Assembly (NCBI GenBank): GCA_945643635.1
Contig: CALZFC010000017.1
Span: 4,364,501-4,428,500 of the forward strand
Length of the DNA: 64,000 bases
Direction of reading: 5' to 3'
Source of the DNA: Allodiplogaster sudhausi
Lineage: Eukaryota; Nematoda; Chromadorea; Rhabditida; Diplogasteridae
The notes below the pieces were generated by a model. It was not told the DNA's origin. It worked only from the letters and a program-made list of their open reading frames with translations, and made no database searches. Below are positions 1 through 12,193 of this stretch, piece by piece. Made by a program: the position numbers and the translations under genes. Positions within the stretch are counted from its first letter, which is position 1; each line of letters starts with the position of its first letter.

Positions 1-50
1 AATTTTTTTGCTAATGTGCATATGTATATTACTTTGTATGCATGCTAAAC

Positions 51-1720
51 CTACTTACTACAAATGAGAAATAAATACTTTTTTATTTTAATAAATATTT
101 CAATAAATAAAACTGACAGCGTGACAGTGTTAGTCGCGATCGTTGCGCCGGCTAAGAGGGGCGCGTTGATGAGCGGAAAGATGCCCGGCCGGTCGAGCGC
201 AACGTCGAGAACGACAAACATTATAAACGTCGTGCCCGTCTGCTCGCCAAAGATGCCCTGGAGGCAAAGTCAATCAGTCAACTAATCGAAGGAGTCATGA
301 CTAGATCGATGACTTTATTGATTGATCGATTGATTAATAAGTAGGCAGTAATCTTGTTAGTCGCTTACCCTGTACCACTTGACGCCTGGAACGAGAAGCC
401 GCGCGCCAAGGTTAGCCTGCTGCACTTGCGCCTTGGTCAGCACCAGCTACAAGCAGCATCAACACACGCCAGCTTCAAACACCAACTGCCTTGCTCAACA
501 GTTAGATTTTCCACAAACAATAAATGTTTAAAAAAAATAATATTAGCTGATATATAGAGTTAAAAATAGTAAATTTAAGACATACTAAGATTAATTAATT
601 ATTATTTATATTAACAAGTCTTAAATTAATTAATAACAAATTAATTAACAGAAATAAAAAAGCAAGCTCCGCCAACCGTTGTGAGAAATGCGCCGAGGAT
701 GCCGCCGAGAAACTGCGCGGCCAAGTATGGCGCAAGGTGAGCAAAGGGCAGCCGGCCGACCAGTGCGGCCGCCCACGATACGGCCGGGTTCAGGTGGGCG
801 CCACTAGCAAATTTGGTTTATTTTTATTTATTTTTTTTTGCAAATTATATTTAAACATTTACTGATTGCTAACTTTCAAGTAACGAGAACCTAAATGTGC
901 ACATGACCCAAGCGTAATCTATTTGAATTTTTTATAACCGGCGTCTCTCTAAATCACATGTTCTCTCGTCGCTTTTGTCAGGCAAAAGGCGCGAATTCAA
1001 AATTGAGTTTTTTCGGCTCTTTTAAGGTGAAGAGTAACAATGTCACTTAAGCAAACTAGCCTGATGTGCCTGAGGGTGAGAGCGAGGACGCACATGGCAA
1101 AGCCGTGTGTGAGTGCGCCATGCAAGAACTTGTCGAAGCGGTCGTGGTCTCGTTGATGAGCTTGCGCCGTTCCTGGCGATCATGTCAACGACACATTTCT
1201 GATAAGCCTTTCGTCTCACGTTACGAGATTTGAAAGCACATTAAAAAATGTGTCAACACGAGCGATAAGGAAACGCAATCCGTATATGATGAGAACATTA
1301 TTTGTGTTTATTTTCTGATTACGAATCGAAGTAGCTATGAAAATGAATTAATCTTTTTCGGATCTTCACATTTTTCTTGTTTTTTAGGCCATTTCGCTAG
1401 AATTCCTTTCAAAGGAGGACGGTCACAGAAAATAATTAATGCAAGTTCGAATTGCCGTGTTTGCCCTCTGAGAAGGCACTGGTTCCAGAGCGACGTGCCC
1501 ATTAAATTGTGAAGGGCAGTTTAATTTTCAAATTTGACATCCGTATATTTTTCATTCATCTACGATTTAAGTGACTACTAATTGTGTATGCTAGTTTGAT
1601 CTGCTCACCAACAAAGACGAAAGCCGTGGTGCCGATGAATTCAGCGAAGCACTTGCAGAGCAGTGAATACGGCCGAGCGACAGTTCCGTCGAAGACATGC
1701 ACCGTCCCTGGCATCGCCAT
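51..1720 (-). CDS. Aquaporin (AQP8-like), exons 1-5, probably partial at left edge
   Basis: Membrane water/solute channel. Five minus-strand exons are visible: about 1720-1609, 1172-1061, 803-~683, 446-369 and 257-~113. The first holds the N-terminal helix with the motif [13 protein letters not shown]. The second holds [17 protein letters not shown], and the third starts [13 protein letters not shown], giving the first NPA box. The fifth encodes a helix with [15 protein letters not shown]. The second NPA box is not seen; the open frame runs to a TAG at 51-53, but the C-terminal half more likely lies beyond the window. Exon 1 to 2 joins in phase 1 (G/GA). Exon 2 ends CATCAG followed by GCTAGT, so the intron needs a GC donor to restore [10 protein letters not shown]. 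The start at 1720 is the first in-frame ATG. The family call rests on the NPA box and flanking helices; the AQP8 subgroup is inferred. Confidence 0.8.
916..1028. repeat. Dispersed short repeat, family A, copy 1
   Basis: This AT-rich stretch in an aquaporin intron shares the order CTCTCTAAATCACATG, then TTGTCAGGCAAAAGGCG, then GAATTCAAAATTGAG with copies near 3.59-3.73, 17.38-17.44, 17.97-18.09 and 39.95-40.03 kb. Its core is an imperfect palindrome around CAGGCAAAAGG. Confidence 0.6.
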
Positions 1721-1759
1721 GGCTCGCCGAGGGTTGCTCCTCCTGTAGACATCCAACTT

Positions 1760-4657
1760 ACTCGACCATTCCGAACCGGCGCTATGGTCTAATAAGATTT
1801 GTAAAATGCCGACGGAAAGCTAATCGAAAGTTTCTATAAATCATCAAGGTTATTTTAACGGGCTGGAGACCCACGGGTTAAAAAATTAGGGAAATTTAAA
1901 TAAAATAAAATGGCTGATTATGAGATTGGCGTTGCTTTTACAAGGAAACATACAACGCATTGCAGGAATAGAAAAGCATAACACTTTCACTGCTGTAACT
2001 TTTACTTCTTCAAATGGAAAGCGATAGGAAAAGCGAGCAATTCCATGTGATTAAATGCACTGGAAGTGAGAAAGAGAAGAAGAGAAAGAGGAAATATTTC
2101 TCCCTTTTCACAATCAGAGTTTATTGAATTATGTTTTTGAAGACTCTAATCCCAGACAAAAGTCGCTGTCTACTTTTCAAGATACACTTTCTCCCTCATC
2201 TCACACAATTTCTCTCATTGTCAGTCTGAATCGCTTGCTCATATTTTCTTTCTATATCTCTCTTTTTTTTCTTTCAATCTCTGTCTTTCCCTCTCTATCT
2301 CTCTCTTTCTTCTTTCACTGTCTCTCTTTCCCTCTCTCATACTCTCGCTGCCAATCCCTCATAGGCAGATTAGCGGGAAGAATGCCGGGTCGTCCCCAAA
2401 GCGGCAAGAGTGTGGCGTCTTTTCGCTATCTGGAGGAAAAGCGACCATCTTCTCACTTTGGTGGACTGCTTAGCTGGGCGTCGTGGTTGCTTTGTTACGA
2501 TTCATCCTTATACCATCTCTTATTTTTCTTCTTCTCTCTCTTTCTATCTTTCTTTTTCACTCACTCAGTCTCCTCTCTCTCTCTCTCTCCCTCTCTTCCT
2601 CACACTTCTGTGCTTTAAATCTAACCTATTCCTCAATGTTCTTATCAACTATTCAAGAGGCCGATCTATAGAAATAACCATTACAGCCGAGATCTCTGTA
2701 AAAACCTTTCAAAAGTTTGCGAGACCAAATGAACAAGGATCAGATTCACAATATTCAAGCATGAACAATTTAGCGACATTCCTCATCAGAAAGCCTTCAA
2801 AAGTCTTCCTTCAAAGATTCTGCTTCAAAAGATAAGAAGACAATGAGGCTTCTTAACAAAGGAATAAGATGATAATAGCCATAATTCACCTTCATGATTG
2901 AGTCAAAGAAGAAAATCATTGGGCTATGCGTTTTGCAGACTGTAAACAATAATACATATGTATGTACACAAAATGTATAAGAAGAATTCTGTTTTGCTTT
3001 GTTTGCTCAACATTTTGCACTCGGGCTGCTCTCATAATCGCAGACGGCCAATGACTTGGCGGCGCCTGCAATTCGGCGGCATTTTATTGATAACAAGTGC
3101 TGGCATTGAAAAGAGGAAGTCACGGTACCACATTTGTGTCCTCCAAAGATTAGCAAGAATTCTTTTCTAAATGAATTTGGACATTTCGTGTGCATTTCAT
3201 GGGGATTCTTATCTTTCACCTGTCACCTACAAATGATGACTGATGGCTGCTATGCATTTAGAAGTCATTATCTTTATCTATAGTCTTTTACGTTTTAGCC
3301 ACAATCTCTTCCCTGTCTCACGCTCGCTCTTCTAACGTCTCATACTAACTCTCCCGTTTTCTTTTTTATCTCACTCTTTCGTTTTCACGCTCCTTAGAGC
3401 TACTCAAAGGATAGAAATCTTATGAATACTTTCGCCGAAAAGTTGGCGATAATCCGTAATTTAACTCTTATCAAGCCGCATTCCTTCTATTTTGGCCATC
3501 ATTGGTGCCTATTTCTGAGCGTACTTTAGCCCTCTGCAAGGGCTGATGGCTTTTTTCGTATCTGATTAAAGAAGCAAGAAACTCAACTGTAATCATTATG
3601 AATTCTTCTGACCATCGTCTCTCTAAATATGATGCTCTCTCGCCCTTGTCACAGGCAAAAGGGCGTGAATTCAAAAATGTGTTTCTGGGACCTCTAATGC
3701 CTTCCCTAAGATACAAAGACTTCAGTCATAAGGTGCAGAATAATAACCAACCTAAAAAACAGATGTAATAATGTTTAAACATTCCATTCCTGTTGAGAAA
3801 CTCATGATGCATCACTGATAAAAAGAGTACATTACATCCATATCAAGTTTTATTTTCACATTTCGGTCACTTCACTTATTGACTTCTACACGTTTATGCG
3901 TCCGTCTTCCATGCGTTCTGTCGTCAACAACACTTCACCTTTCAAAGCGTTAATTTGCATGGTTTCTATTGCAAATTGAGAACGCCTTGATGCTGCTTTT
4001 TCATTCGCTGCTTGGTGTCCTCAGTTTGCATATGAAACTAGGGCTTTGAAAATGATCGCTTTAAAAAGCATTTTTGAAGCATGCACTTTTCTCAGTTTAT
4101 ACTTTGCGTGCTGTTTGTTTGGACTCAAAGGTTACAAGTTTAGGAAAGGAAGTCGATGATTTTCGGAGAGAATAAATAACACGAAAACATAAAGAACGCT
4201 TTGTTTTTCCTGCATAAATTCTAAGTTGTTACTTGACGGGCGCTAGAAACTGCACGCATTCCCATTGGGGTGCATTAAAGTGAGTTGAGTGGGAGGTGTT
4301 TGCTGACTGAAAATGTGGGGTTTGTTTGTCCTCCAAATTGCCGCCTTAAAGCCGGAGGAAATATGTAATACGATGCGGAGGAAGTCTCACATCGCTTCAA
4401 GAAAGCTATAACTGTGGGAAGCAGTCAGTGTGTACAGATGTATGTACATACTTACATACATACATACATATGTATGTATGTATATGTACTTCTTTTATAG
4501 AGTCGAAAACGGAAAGTTATTGATTAGATATAATTATCCGATTATTTATTGTCTTTTTAACAGCAATAACTCATAGTTTAATTCATTTTTGTAATATTCA
4601 ATAAATTAGGAAACGATTATGCTAAAATAAAATATAAAAAAAATGTGTTGACCTTAA
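1760..4657. other. Intergenic; pyrimidine-rich tract and repeats
   Basis: No supported gene. A (CT)n-rich block runs from about 2190 to 2610 around a GC-richer plus-strand piece (2365-2510). A minus-strand cysteine-containing ORF (3219-3007) carries SFQCQHLLSIKCRR and could be a degenerate secreted-protein exon, but has no supporting neighbours. Copy 2 of the family A repeat lies at 3593-3735. An ATGT tetranucleotide tract covers about 4430-4495. Confidence 0.5.
3593..3735. repeat. Dispersed short repeat, family A, copy 2
   Basis: It carries CTCTCTAAATATGATG, GCCCTTGTCACAGGCAAAAG and GGGCGTGAATTCAAAAATG in the same order and spacing as the aquaporin-intron copy. The outer parts are more diverged. 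Confidence 0.55.
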
Positions 4658-5681
4658 ATGATAATAGGCATGTCTGGCTGGGAGCTTCTGGACGTGGTGC
4701 AGGTCGTGATGGAGCTGCTCATCGGCCTTCCTTCGATTCTGCTCAATTTGCTGCTGCTGTATTGCACGGCCACGGCGACGCCGCGAAGCCAACGCTTCTT
4801 CGGATATCAGATCTATGCTCAGGCAAGTCGGGGAGCAATTTAATTTTTTTTAGTTCCAGATGATTAATTATCTTATCGTGAGATAGACTTCTTTGCTTCT
4901 TTTATTCCGATAGTCATATGTATGTATGCTCATTACTCGACGATTTTCGGATGCTGAAAACTCCAGCTTGAGGCCGGGATCGAGTTGGCGTGTTGTTGCG
5001 CAAATCTACTGAGCATGTCTCGCTTGGTCGCCTCGAGCCACTGCACCGTTTTCGTGCACTTCGGGCCTTGCATGCTCGTTTCTGCTCAATTCTGCAGCAT
5101 GGCTTCGGTGGGAATTTATAAATAGATCTTCCACGAGTACATATATGATTTTCTTGCAGGCGGTCTCCATGTTCGGCTACATCTATTCGCTGGGCTGCTT
5201 CACCTTCAGCTTCCTCTTCCGGCTGTACACCATGAACCGCAAGCCACCATCCACCGTGGTCTTCTTTGTTGTGGTCGCCGCGCTCGTGACCATCCCTTTT
5301 CCTGTCATTGTCCGTTCATCAGTTCTCTTGCAAAGAGTCTGGGAGAGACTAGATATGCACATACATATGATAATTGTATGATGCAGTTCGAATACTTCCT
5401 GTTCAATTACTCCGGCGTACAGTTTGTGCTGGACATGCTGAGATGGTATCGTCCCGACTACGTCGACGTGCAGCTAAGCGAAATAAGCGGTGCGTCCAGG
5501 AGTAGTTCCTTTGACATTGACACAGCTCTATGGACTTGTTGCTGAATATTAGTTAAAACAAACAAACAAACACATCTTTTAATGTACGTATTAAAGGTAC
5601 CATTTGCGGAATGAGCATTTTGAAGGCGCTCCTTGAATATTTTGTATCTTTGTGCTTATCGTGAGATATTCGGAAAAGGAA

Positions 5682-5720
<39 letters not shown>

Positions 5721-6552
5721 CTTCCAATATCTTTTCATAAAATTTTCAGTGATTCCTTTGAGACTGCAGTTGATTTTTCAAAGTCGATTAAAAACTCACC
5801 ATCAGTGATCTACTGATTTTGGTGGTCTTCTGCGGTCTCAAATTTGAGACTAAAAATTAAAATATTTGTTCAGGAACGGCTGGTTACCAGCCGGCATTTA
5901 GTAACCCCTACGCCTTGGCTTTCTTTATCTTTGTTTCCTTGGGCACTCTGATCATTGTGAGCATCTGTGTGGCGTCACGCCGCATTATTCTACGTCGCCT
6001 CGCCGCAGAGAACACGCGCATGTCGCCGGCCACTCGTGCTCAGCATCGTGCATTCGTTCGGGTTAGTTACAGCCGCGCTAGCAACGCGTTTTCTTATACT
6101 CGCCAAGTGTAGGGTGCCATCCCTGTTGTTCAGATAACGACAACTGAGATAGCACTTTTCATATTCGCATTCTATGGCATCGTCTACATCATCTTAGCGA
6201 ACTCGGGGCTAATTTTGTCAAAAGCGTTCGACTGCTCGGCGTTCTTGGTGAGGCTTGGGATTTTTTACTTTTTCGCTTTCATGCTGAATAAAAAACATTC
6301 TGTGTTGTCTTAGGTAATGCATATTCAGTTCCTTTTATCGCCGACAATCACGCTTTATTGGGTGAACGCCTACAGACAGTCAGTTCAATTCATTAATATA
6401 GTCGTTTTGTATGCCACCAAACAACTTACTTTTCGTGTCATTTTTTAAGATATTTGTTTAGAAAGACGTACGAGATTTTGAATCAGCTAAAGTTAATGAA
6501 CAACTTACAACAGACGAGATCGACAATTATGATCCGAAGCTTCTCCATGTGA
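4658..6552 (+). CDS. Seven-transmembrane chemoreceptor, Str superfamily
   Basis: Predicted sensory GPCR of the plasma or ciliary membrane. Eight exons fit: 4658-4822, 4967-5107, 5160-5309, 5387-5489, 5874-6061, 6134-6247, 6314-6378 and 6450-6552. The lengths keep one frame. Exon 1 carries TM1 (VVMELLIGLPSILLNLLLLY). Exon 2 has the family-like HFGPCMLVSAQFCSM. Exon 3 has the TM3 segment ending FSFLFRLYTM. Exon 5 holds TM5 and a basic loop, and exons 6-8 hold TM6, TM7 and a Ser/Arg-containing tail. Exon 1 ends CAG followed by GCAAGT, a GC donor with otherwise consensus context. It is diverged from the two receptors downstream. Assignment to srd, srh or another subfamily is not possible by eye. 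Confidence 0.8.
5683..5720. repeat. (TA)n microsatellite
   Basis: About 18 TA dinucleotides lie in the intron between exons 4 and 5 of the 7TM receptor. Confidence 0.9.
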
Positions 6553-8262
6553 ACTGTAGTAATGCAATCGTTCAGTAACAGTATAAAATATGGCATGATA
6601 AAATATTTATGTGCAGCTTACATGTTTATGTACATACATGTATTAAAAAAGAACAGATCGATAAGGTGTGTTTTGCACCAACTTTTTCAATTGGCCTCGG
6701 ATATGTACACATTTTAAAGTATACCCTCTTGAGTTGGTTGAAAGGGGTGTGGCCATTCAAATAGCGCTTCATATGTGCATAGATACATACGAATGCATGT
6801 AGAATGTGTTTATACATACATATATTAACGCCATAATTTATTGGGTCGCAGACATCACACATCGGCTGGGCGCAGAATTCAGCTACATACATACATATCC
6901 AGCGTCTGTATGTATGATGTATGGTAAATCAATAAATATTCATGTGCTTCTAGCGGAGGAAAGACAACTATGTAAGCAAAGAAAAACACACGTTAATATT
7001 GACGCGCTTTTCTGCCATACTCCTGGACGTCACTTATGATGGCATGTGTTGCTGACACGAAGCGTATGGAAATTACCACAAGCAAAAGAAGCAGAGGAGT
7101 GGGAGCTCTCATTTTTCCCTAGTCTTTTGCGACTCCAAATTATCTGTGAGGAACGATGACCAGAAGATCATCCAGAAGATATTTCTCACTCCCTCTGTGC
7201 TTCTTTCGCTGAAACGGACGATTAAGAGGAGTCATCTGAGGCGAGTATCGAGTATGTGCTTTGTGAATATGAACTAATTAACCGGAGAAAAAACACTGCC
7301 GTACACTCGATCTTTGTCATTGTTACGCTGACTTGTCGGTGATGTTAAATCTAAATTTATCAGCACTTGTGATTCGAGAGACAAAGAGAGAGTCAAGAAA
7401 GGCGAGGAGAAGGGTCCTCGCAGGCGTCAGGGAAGGGCATTGGTCCCAAGGCGTAGTGGAAGTCGAGCGGAACAAGTACAAGGGAAACGGCGGAAGGAGG
7501 AAACAGGCGAGCCAGCTTAAGGCCGGTCGCCCTAGGGAAGAAGCACCCTGATTAGTCATAATCGGGACATAGGTACAGAAGAGCCTATATTGAGAGCAAG
7601 AGAAATCAAGACAGCGAAAGGGAGAGAACAACAAGGTGGAGAGGGAACATACACACAGAGATAAGTATACTACACTACGAGATACTACAAACTATACACG
7701 ACCGTGTCCTTCACATTCCAGACTCTCATACTAGAATTCGTAATCCTTTCTGGTGCTCGATGTCATCAACCGTATCACTCCCTTCTTGCAACCTGGTCGG
7801 CAGGGAACTAATGTCCTTCGTGAAGAAGGCGCGCCTCGGTCCAGACGACAATCTGACAATTTCAGCGAAAATAAATTTTCTTCCTCTCTACTCAGGGCGG
7901 GAGTTGGGTGGGTATCAACCGTCTCGCGAGAAAACCAAGTCGTAGAATGACGAAATCCCCATTCGCTCCTCAACGATGACTTGGGGACTAACAACCGCAA
8001 GGCTGCCACGCTCGTCTCAGAGAGAGCGAGCATCCAAACATCAATTATCGTATATTGACATGTATGCCGCCTTGTGTTTTGTCGTTGACTTTTTCCAGAC
8101 GTTGCACTGAAAGCTTTATTAAATGTATCAGTATCACATGTTAGACACCCGTGCTCGACTTAATCATATTCTCGCAAGCGTTATTCAATTCCTATGCTTC
8201 AAGCAGTCACGTTCACGCGTCACCACAATAAACATCACCATATCAGAATCCTGTGAAGCTGC
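6553..8262. other. Intergenic; upstream block of receptor duplication
   Basis: No supported coding gene. Segments around 6850-6890 and 7170-7290 resemble 11380-11420 and 11750-11870, so the tandem duplication includes upstream DNA. The shared words include TGTGCTTCTTTC and AATTAATTAACYGGAGAAAA. A GC-richer block (about 7319-8040) is present only in this copy and is listed separately. Confidence 0.55.
7319..8040. mobile_element. Copy-specific insertion, possible solo LTR
   Basis: This ~720-bp block interrupts similarity between the two receptor duplication units and is absent near 11880 in the other unit. It is GC-richer than its surroundings and lacks a convincing coding frame. It could begin TGTTACG and end near CCAAA or CA, which would suit a solo LTR. 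The flanks show only a weak cat/cat match rather than a clean target duplication, so the LTR reading is a guess. The presence/absence difference is better supported. Confidence 0.35.
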
Positions 8263-10418
8263 ATGAACGGATTTCTGCAGGTCGCTGGAGTTGTTGAGAA
8301 AGTTAACTTTGGTTCGTTTATTTTACATTCAGTATTGTTTTAATTAATGGAATACCTGTACTTTGCTTTCTTCATAGGATTCACTGTGCTCTTCAACGCG
8401 CTTCTCTTCTGGTGCGCTCGAAAATGCTCGACAAGAGAGATTGGCCAGTACAGGTATCTGTTGATGGCTTTCGCTGCGAGCGACGGCTACTTCAGCTTTC
8501 TACATTTTATACTTTCACCGGTTAGTCGAAGCACCCTATCTACATACATACTAAGGTAAGGCCAATTACATATCTATTTATGTATCCGTACACAGGAATA
8601 TCCAAACCGGGTGGATTCGGCCCGGTTTAGGCATCCCTTTGTAACACTAGCTTAGCACGGCCTATTCAAATGAAAGTAATACTACAGACTAGTGAAAAAG
8701 GGGAATATGAAAAAAGAAAATCGATGACGGGGACATTGATATAAAAGAAAAAAAGGATTACTCAATCAAAAATATTATGTGCCAATGTCTTTCAGCATGC
8801 CATCCTCACCAAACACTCGTTTTCATTGTCTTCGGTGCAGGTTGATTGGTTTGCACGCCCGATTTTTCAAGGAGTAAGTAATTCTTGTATCATTATCTAT
8901 CCTTATGCTAATGCGTTGAGGTGGTAATGGCCTACATAGATACTATACTTATCAATTTATAGGTCCTCATCAGCTTGTGGTGCGCTGCCTTCTCGCAAGC
9001 ATTTGTGTTGCTCTCCTATCACTTCATTTACCGCGCCATTGCTGTTACATGGTTTGCGTTAAAAAGCCTTTTTTGATCAGTCTTTCTTTTCCTTCTGGCC
9101 CTTTGCTGAATCGACAAGATGATGGCTCTTTCATGTACGAGTCACCCTTTTCAGTCCCTGGAACCTGGAGCTCTTTGGAAGGCGCCGGTGTGTCAGCCTT
9201 CTTCTACTCGTCTTCTGCCTGGAAGTACTCTTCTGGTTCATAGCTTGTCTGCTCTTCTACGCTCCTACGGAATTAGGCTATGAAGGTTAGATCTTATAGT
9301 CCGAAATATTTTTGGAGGTTAAATGGACTCGATGCAGAAATGGCACCGCTATATAATGAAAGATACAACATCGACGTGCGGAAGAGTAGTATGATGATCG
9401 CACAGTACGAGGTTAGCGAATTTTTTTCGGCATAATTTATTCCTTATAGTATGTTTTTTTTGTTCCAAAAGAGAAAGAACCCAATCAGCGCCACCAAGTA
9501 GTTTTAACTTCTAGTGTTGCATTGTAATAGAGTTTTCGATCTGTGAAACAAAACGCTTTAGGAGAATGGCCATTTAAACATATCGCCGTTGATTGCGTTC
9601 GGCTACTTCTGTGTGGTCATGACTGCTTGCATGATGATAATGATCGTCTGCACCGTCTGCATCATGCGCCGTCTTCACTCGGGCGCCGTCAGTCAAAAGG
9701 CGCGGCGGCTCCAGAAACAGCTGTTTGTCGCATTGGTCATTCAGGTACTGTCAGTATTTCTTACAGGAAAGATCTTTCGTGTTGGGAGATGGGAATTAAA
9801 GAACCTTTGCGAAACCGAATGAGTTATGTAAAGTAATACTCTTGTTCGTCATCTTAAAGGAGGTATCCGGGGAATAATTAACCTAATTTTTTCTATATGA
9901 ACATGTTCATCTTGGCCTAAAACATGTATCATGAAAGTTTGAGCGCTTTTCCTACATTACATTCTGAGCACTAGTAACGTGAAAACTCGCGGGTAGAGAA
10001 TTAGCTAGGTCATAGCCGCCCTCCTATTTCACACGCTCTCGACCGAGCGACAGGCAACTTTATGCGCGCGCGCATTCAAACGGATTCTATAGCGCTACTG
10101 TAGAATTATTCGCCGGATACTTCCTTTAAGGTTAGTAATGTAAGCTACTTGTATGCACATTTATTTTAATATGGTGAGCATAATAAGGATGTATTTAGGT
10201 AGATGTAAATTTCCTTGTTTTCCCAGACCGTCGTGCCTCTTTTGTTGACATACGGGCCGTGCGCCATAACGCTCTCCTTTCCGCTCTTCGGCGTTGACGT
10301 CTCCGCGTACGGCCCGCACAACATGTGGATCATCTCCTTCTTCCCGTTCGCAGACGCACTCTTCGTCATGTGCATCGTCAAGCCGTACAGGCAGGAGCTG
10401 CTCAGGATGCTCAGGTAG
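8263..10418 (+). CDS. Str-family seven-transmembrane chemoreceptor (intact copy)
   Basis: Candidate chemosensory GPCR. Eight exons join with consistent phases: 8263-8311, 8378-8520, 8796-8873, 8963-9051, 9155-9285, 9338-9411, 9562-9744 and 10227-10418. TM1 is GFTVLFNALLFWCA. A Str-type loop follows (IGQYRYLLMAFAASDGYFSF). Exon 4 has SQAFVLLSYHFIYRAIAV, where family members have a conserved FHFIYRY segment. Exon 7 spans TM5 and a basic loop (SQKARRLQKQLFVALVIQ), and exon 8 gives TM6-TM7 and a short tail ending VKPYRQELLRMLR. The start at 8263 matches the start of the tandem copy at 12194. The last intron contains a 268-bp MITE. No frame break was found, so this looks like the functional member of the pair. 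Confidence 0.85.
9854..10129. mobile_element. MITE with TTAA flanks, in receptor intron
   Basis: Both ends carry TTAA (9854-9857 and 10126-10129). Just inside are terminal inverted repeats of about 22 bp: AGGAGGTATCCGGGGAATAA at the left, and AGGAAGTATCCGGCGAATAA when the right end is read in reverse, differing at two positions. The internal ~225 bp does not code. TTAA target sites are typical of piggyBac-type transposition, but the end sequence does not start CCC as usual there. The element is absent from the matching intron of the duplicate (13797-13985). Confidence 0.8.
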
Positions 10419-12193
10419 ACACGGCACCTCGGCAAAACTCTCTAGACTTACGCCTAACTAGCGAATTAACAGAGAATGACCGAATCAATCAAGGAACGCA
10501 AACTGGTTTATTAAAATATATTGACTGATATTAAAATAAAAGATTTAAAAAGCAGGTTATTTATGTTGCTCAAATCAACCATGTTCAGAATCTGCCCTGC
10601 AATCGTGCGTGACGAGTCCGCTTCACGGCACACACCAGTCACATCAGCAAAAGCAGCACGAGCGCCAGCCATCTCAAATCGTCCAGGAACTGAGCAATAA
10701 TATGAAAAGGAAATAAAAGGGTGTCAGGAAAGTGCATGCAGTTGTAAAAAGTATTTGTCGCTGTAATTAGCCGTTTTGCGCTCTGTCTGGAGCGAAGTCT
10801 GTCGCTTTTGCTAATTGTAATCACTCACCGCTAGGTTAGGCCACATACTCATGCATCTCACTAGCCTATTTTGATCTACTCAGCGTTCGGACGCCCGCGA
10901 GCCTTCCTCTCGCTTACTTCTCCCTCCGCAGCAAAGTCCTGCCATTGCTCTGAAAAGTGCGGTGACCGAAACGATGCTCCCGCACCATACCCTTTCTTTC
11001 GCTCCGTTGGTTTCGCTGTACCCCATGCTTCTATTACTAGTCATATGTTTTAGCCGTGCCTCTTTTGATGTAATTATCTTGTGAAGCTTCATAAACCTTT
11101 TCGTGCTCAGTTTTGGACTTGAAACACATCTCAGAGTTACAGTAGAGTCATCGCTACCTTTTGAACTTGTTCTGTAGCAGAGGTCTCGTCATGGCCAACA
11201 GAGCCAATGGAACTTGTTTCTACAAGTTCCATTGATCATTCTATACCACTCTGTATGGATATGCCATTATAACGATCGTGCAGCAATTTAGATACTATAC
11301 ATTTATGCATATAGTTCTACCTATCTTGCGATATGAATGCTTGTAGAATATGCATATAAATATATTGAGATCATATTACCGAGTAGCAGACATCACTCAT
11401 CGACTTGCCTTATAATGTAGCTACACGGCCTGCGTAATGAACAGATTGCCAGCGGTGATTATATTTATCGCCAACTATAGATTATCTTGTATACAATTAC
11501 ATACATATAGTATATATATATTAAAAACAAAAATACTTATAAAATATTTATTTGCTACTAGCTACGTAAGCTCAGAAACACAAAAATTAATACTTTACGC
11601 ACTTTTCTGATTTATTCATGAACGTCATTTATGATTATATGGATCATTATGCATTGGTTATGGATACATATATTCGCAGTATGAAATAGACAAATATATT
11701 TAAACTTATTTTATTTTTATATTACACTTGCACATAAATTTGGGTGCGAAAAAGGATAGAAGAAATTTCTCATTCCCTATGTGCTTCTTTCACCACAGCA
11801 GGCCTTTTAGAGAAGTCATATGAGGTGAGTATCGTGTACTTTGTGAATTCGAATTAATTAACTGGAGAAAATTGCCTGATTATCTTATTTTGACAACCAC
11901 GTTTATCCCGTCCAGTTTGACGTAGACTTTTCGAAACTTCGCTTTGAAATACATAAAATCAACTGTGAGAACATTCGGGATCATTAGCACATTTAAATAA
12001 GTGGATAAGTATCACGTGTCTCGAAAACAGCGAGCAAAAGGTTATGCTTCAAATGTCATGAACAGCCTTGTCCGAGCCATCGAAACGCCTACACGGCTTA
12101 ACCAAATTCTCGCAATCATTATTCAATTCCTATATTTCAAGTGGTCACAATCACCACAATAAATAGCATCACATCTGAATACCGTGAAACTGC
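10419..12193. other. Intergenic between receptor copies
   Basis: No supported gene. 10560-10700 resembles 14300-14440, so the duplicated unit extends past the receptor stop codons. The shared words include GTTCAGAATCTG and GCACGAGCGCCA. 11380-11870 repeats the upstream block seen at 6850-7290. Confidence 0.5.

Noticed and set aside
2124..2618. 164-codon plus-strand ORF rich in Ser/Leu/Phe
   Set aside because: Translation of a (CT)n microsatellite; such tracts keep frames open on several frames. The same applies to ORFs over other GA/CT tracts.
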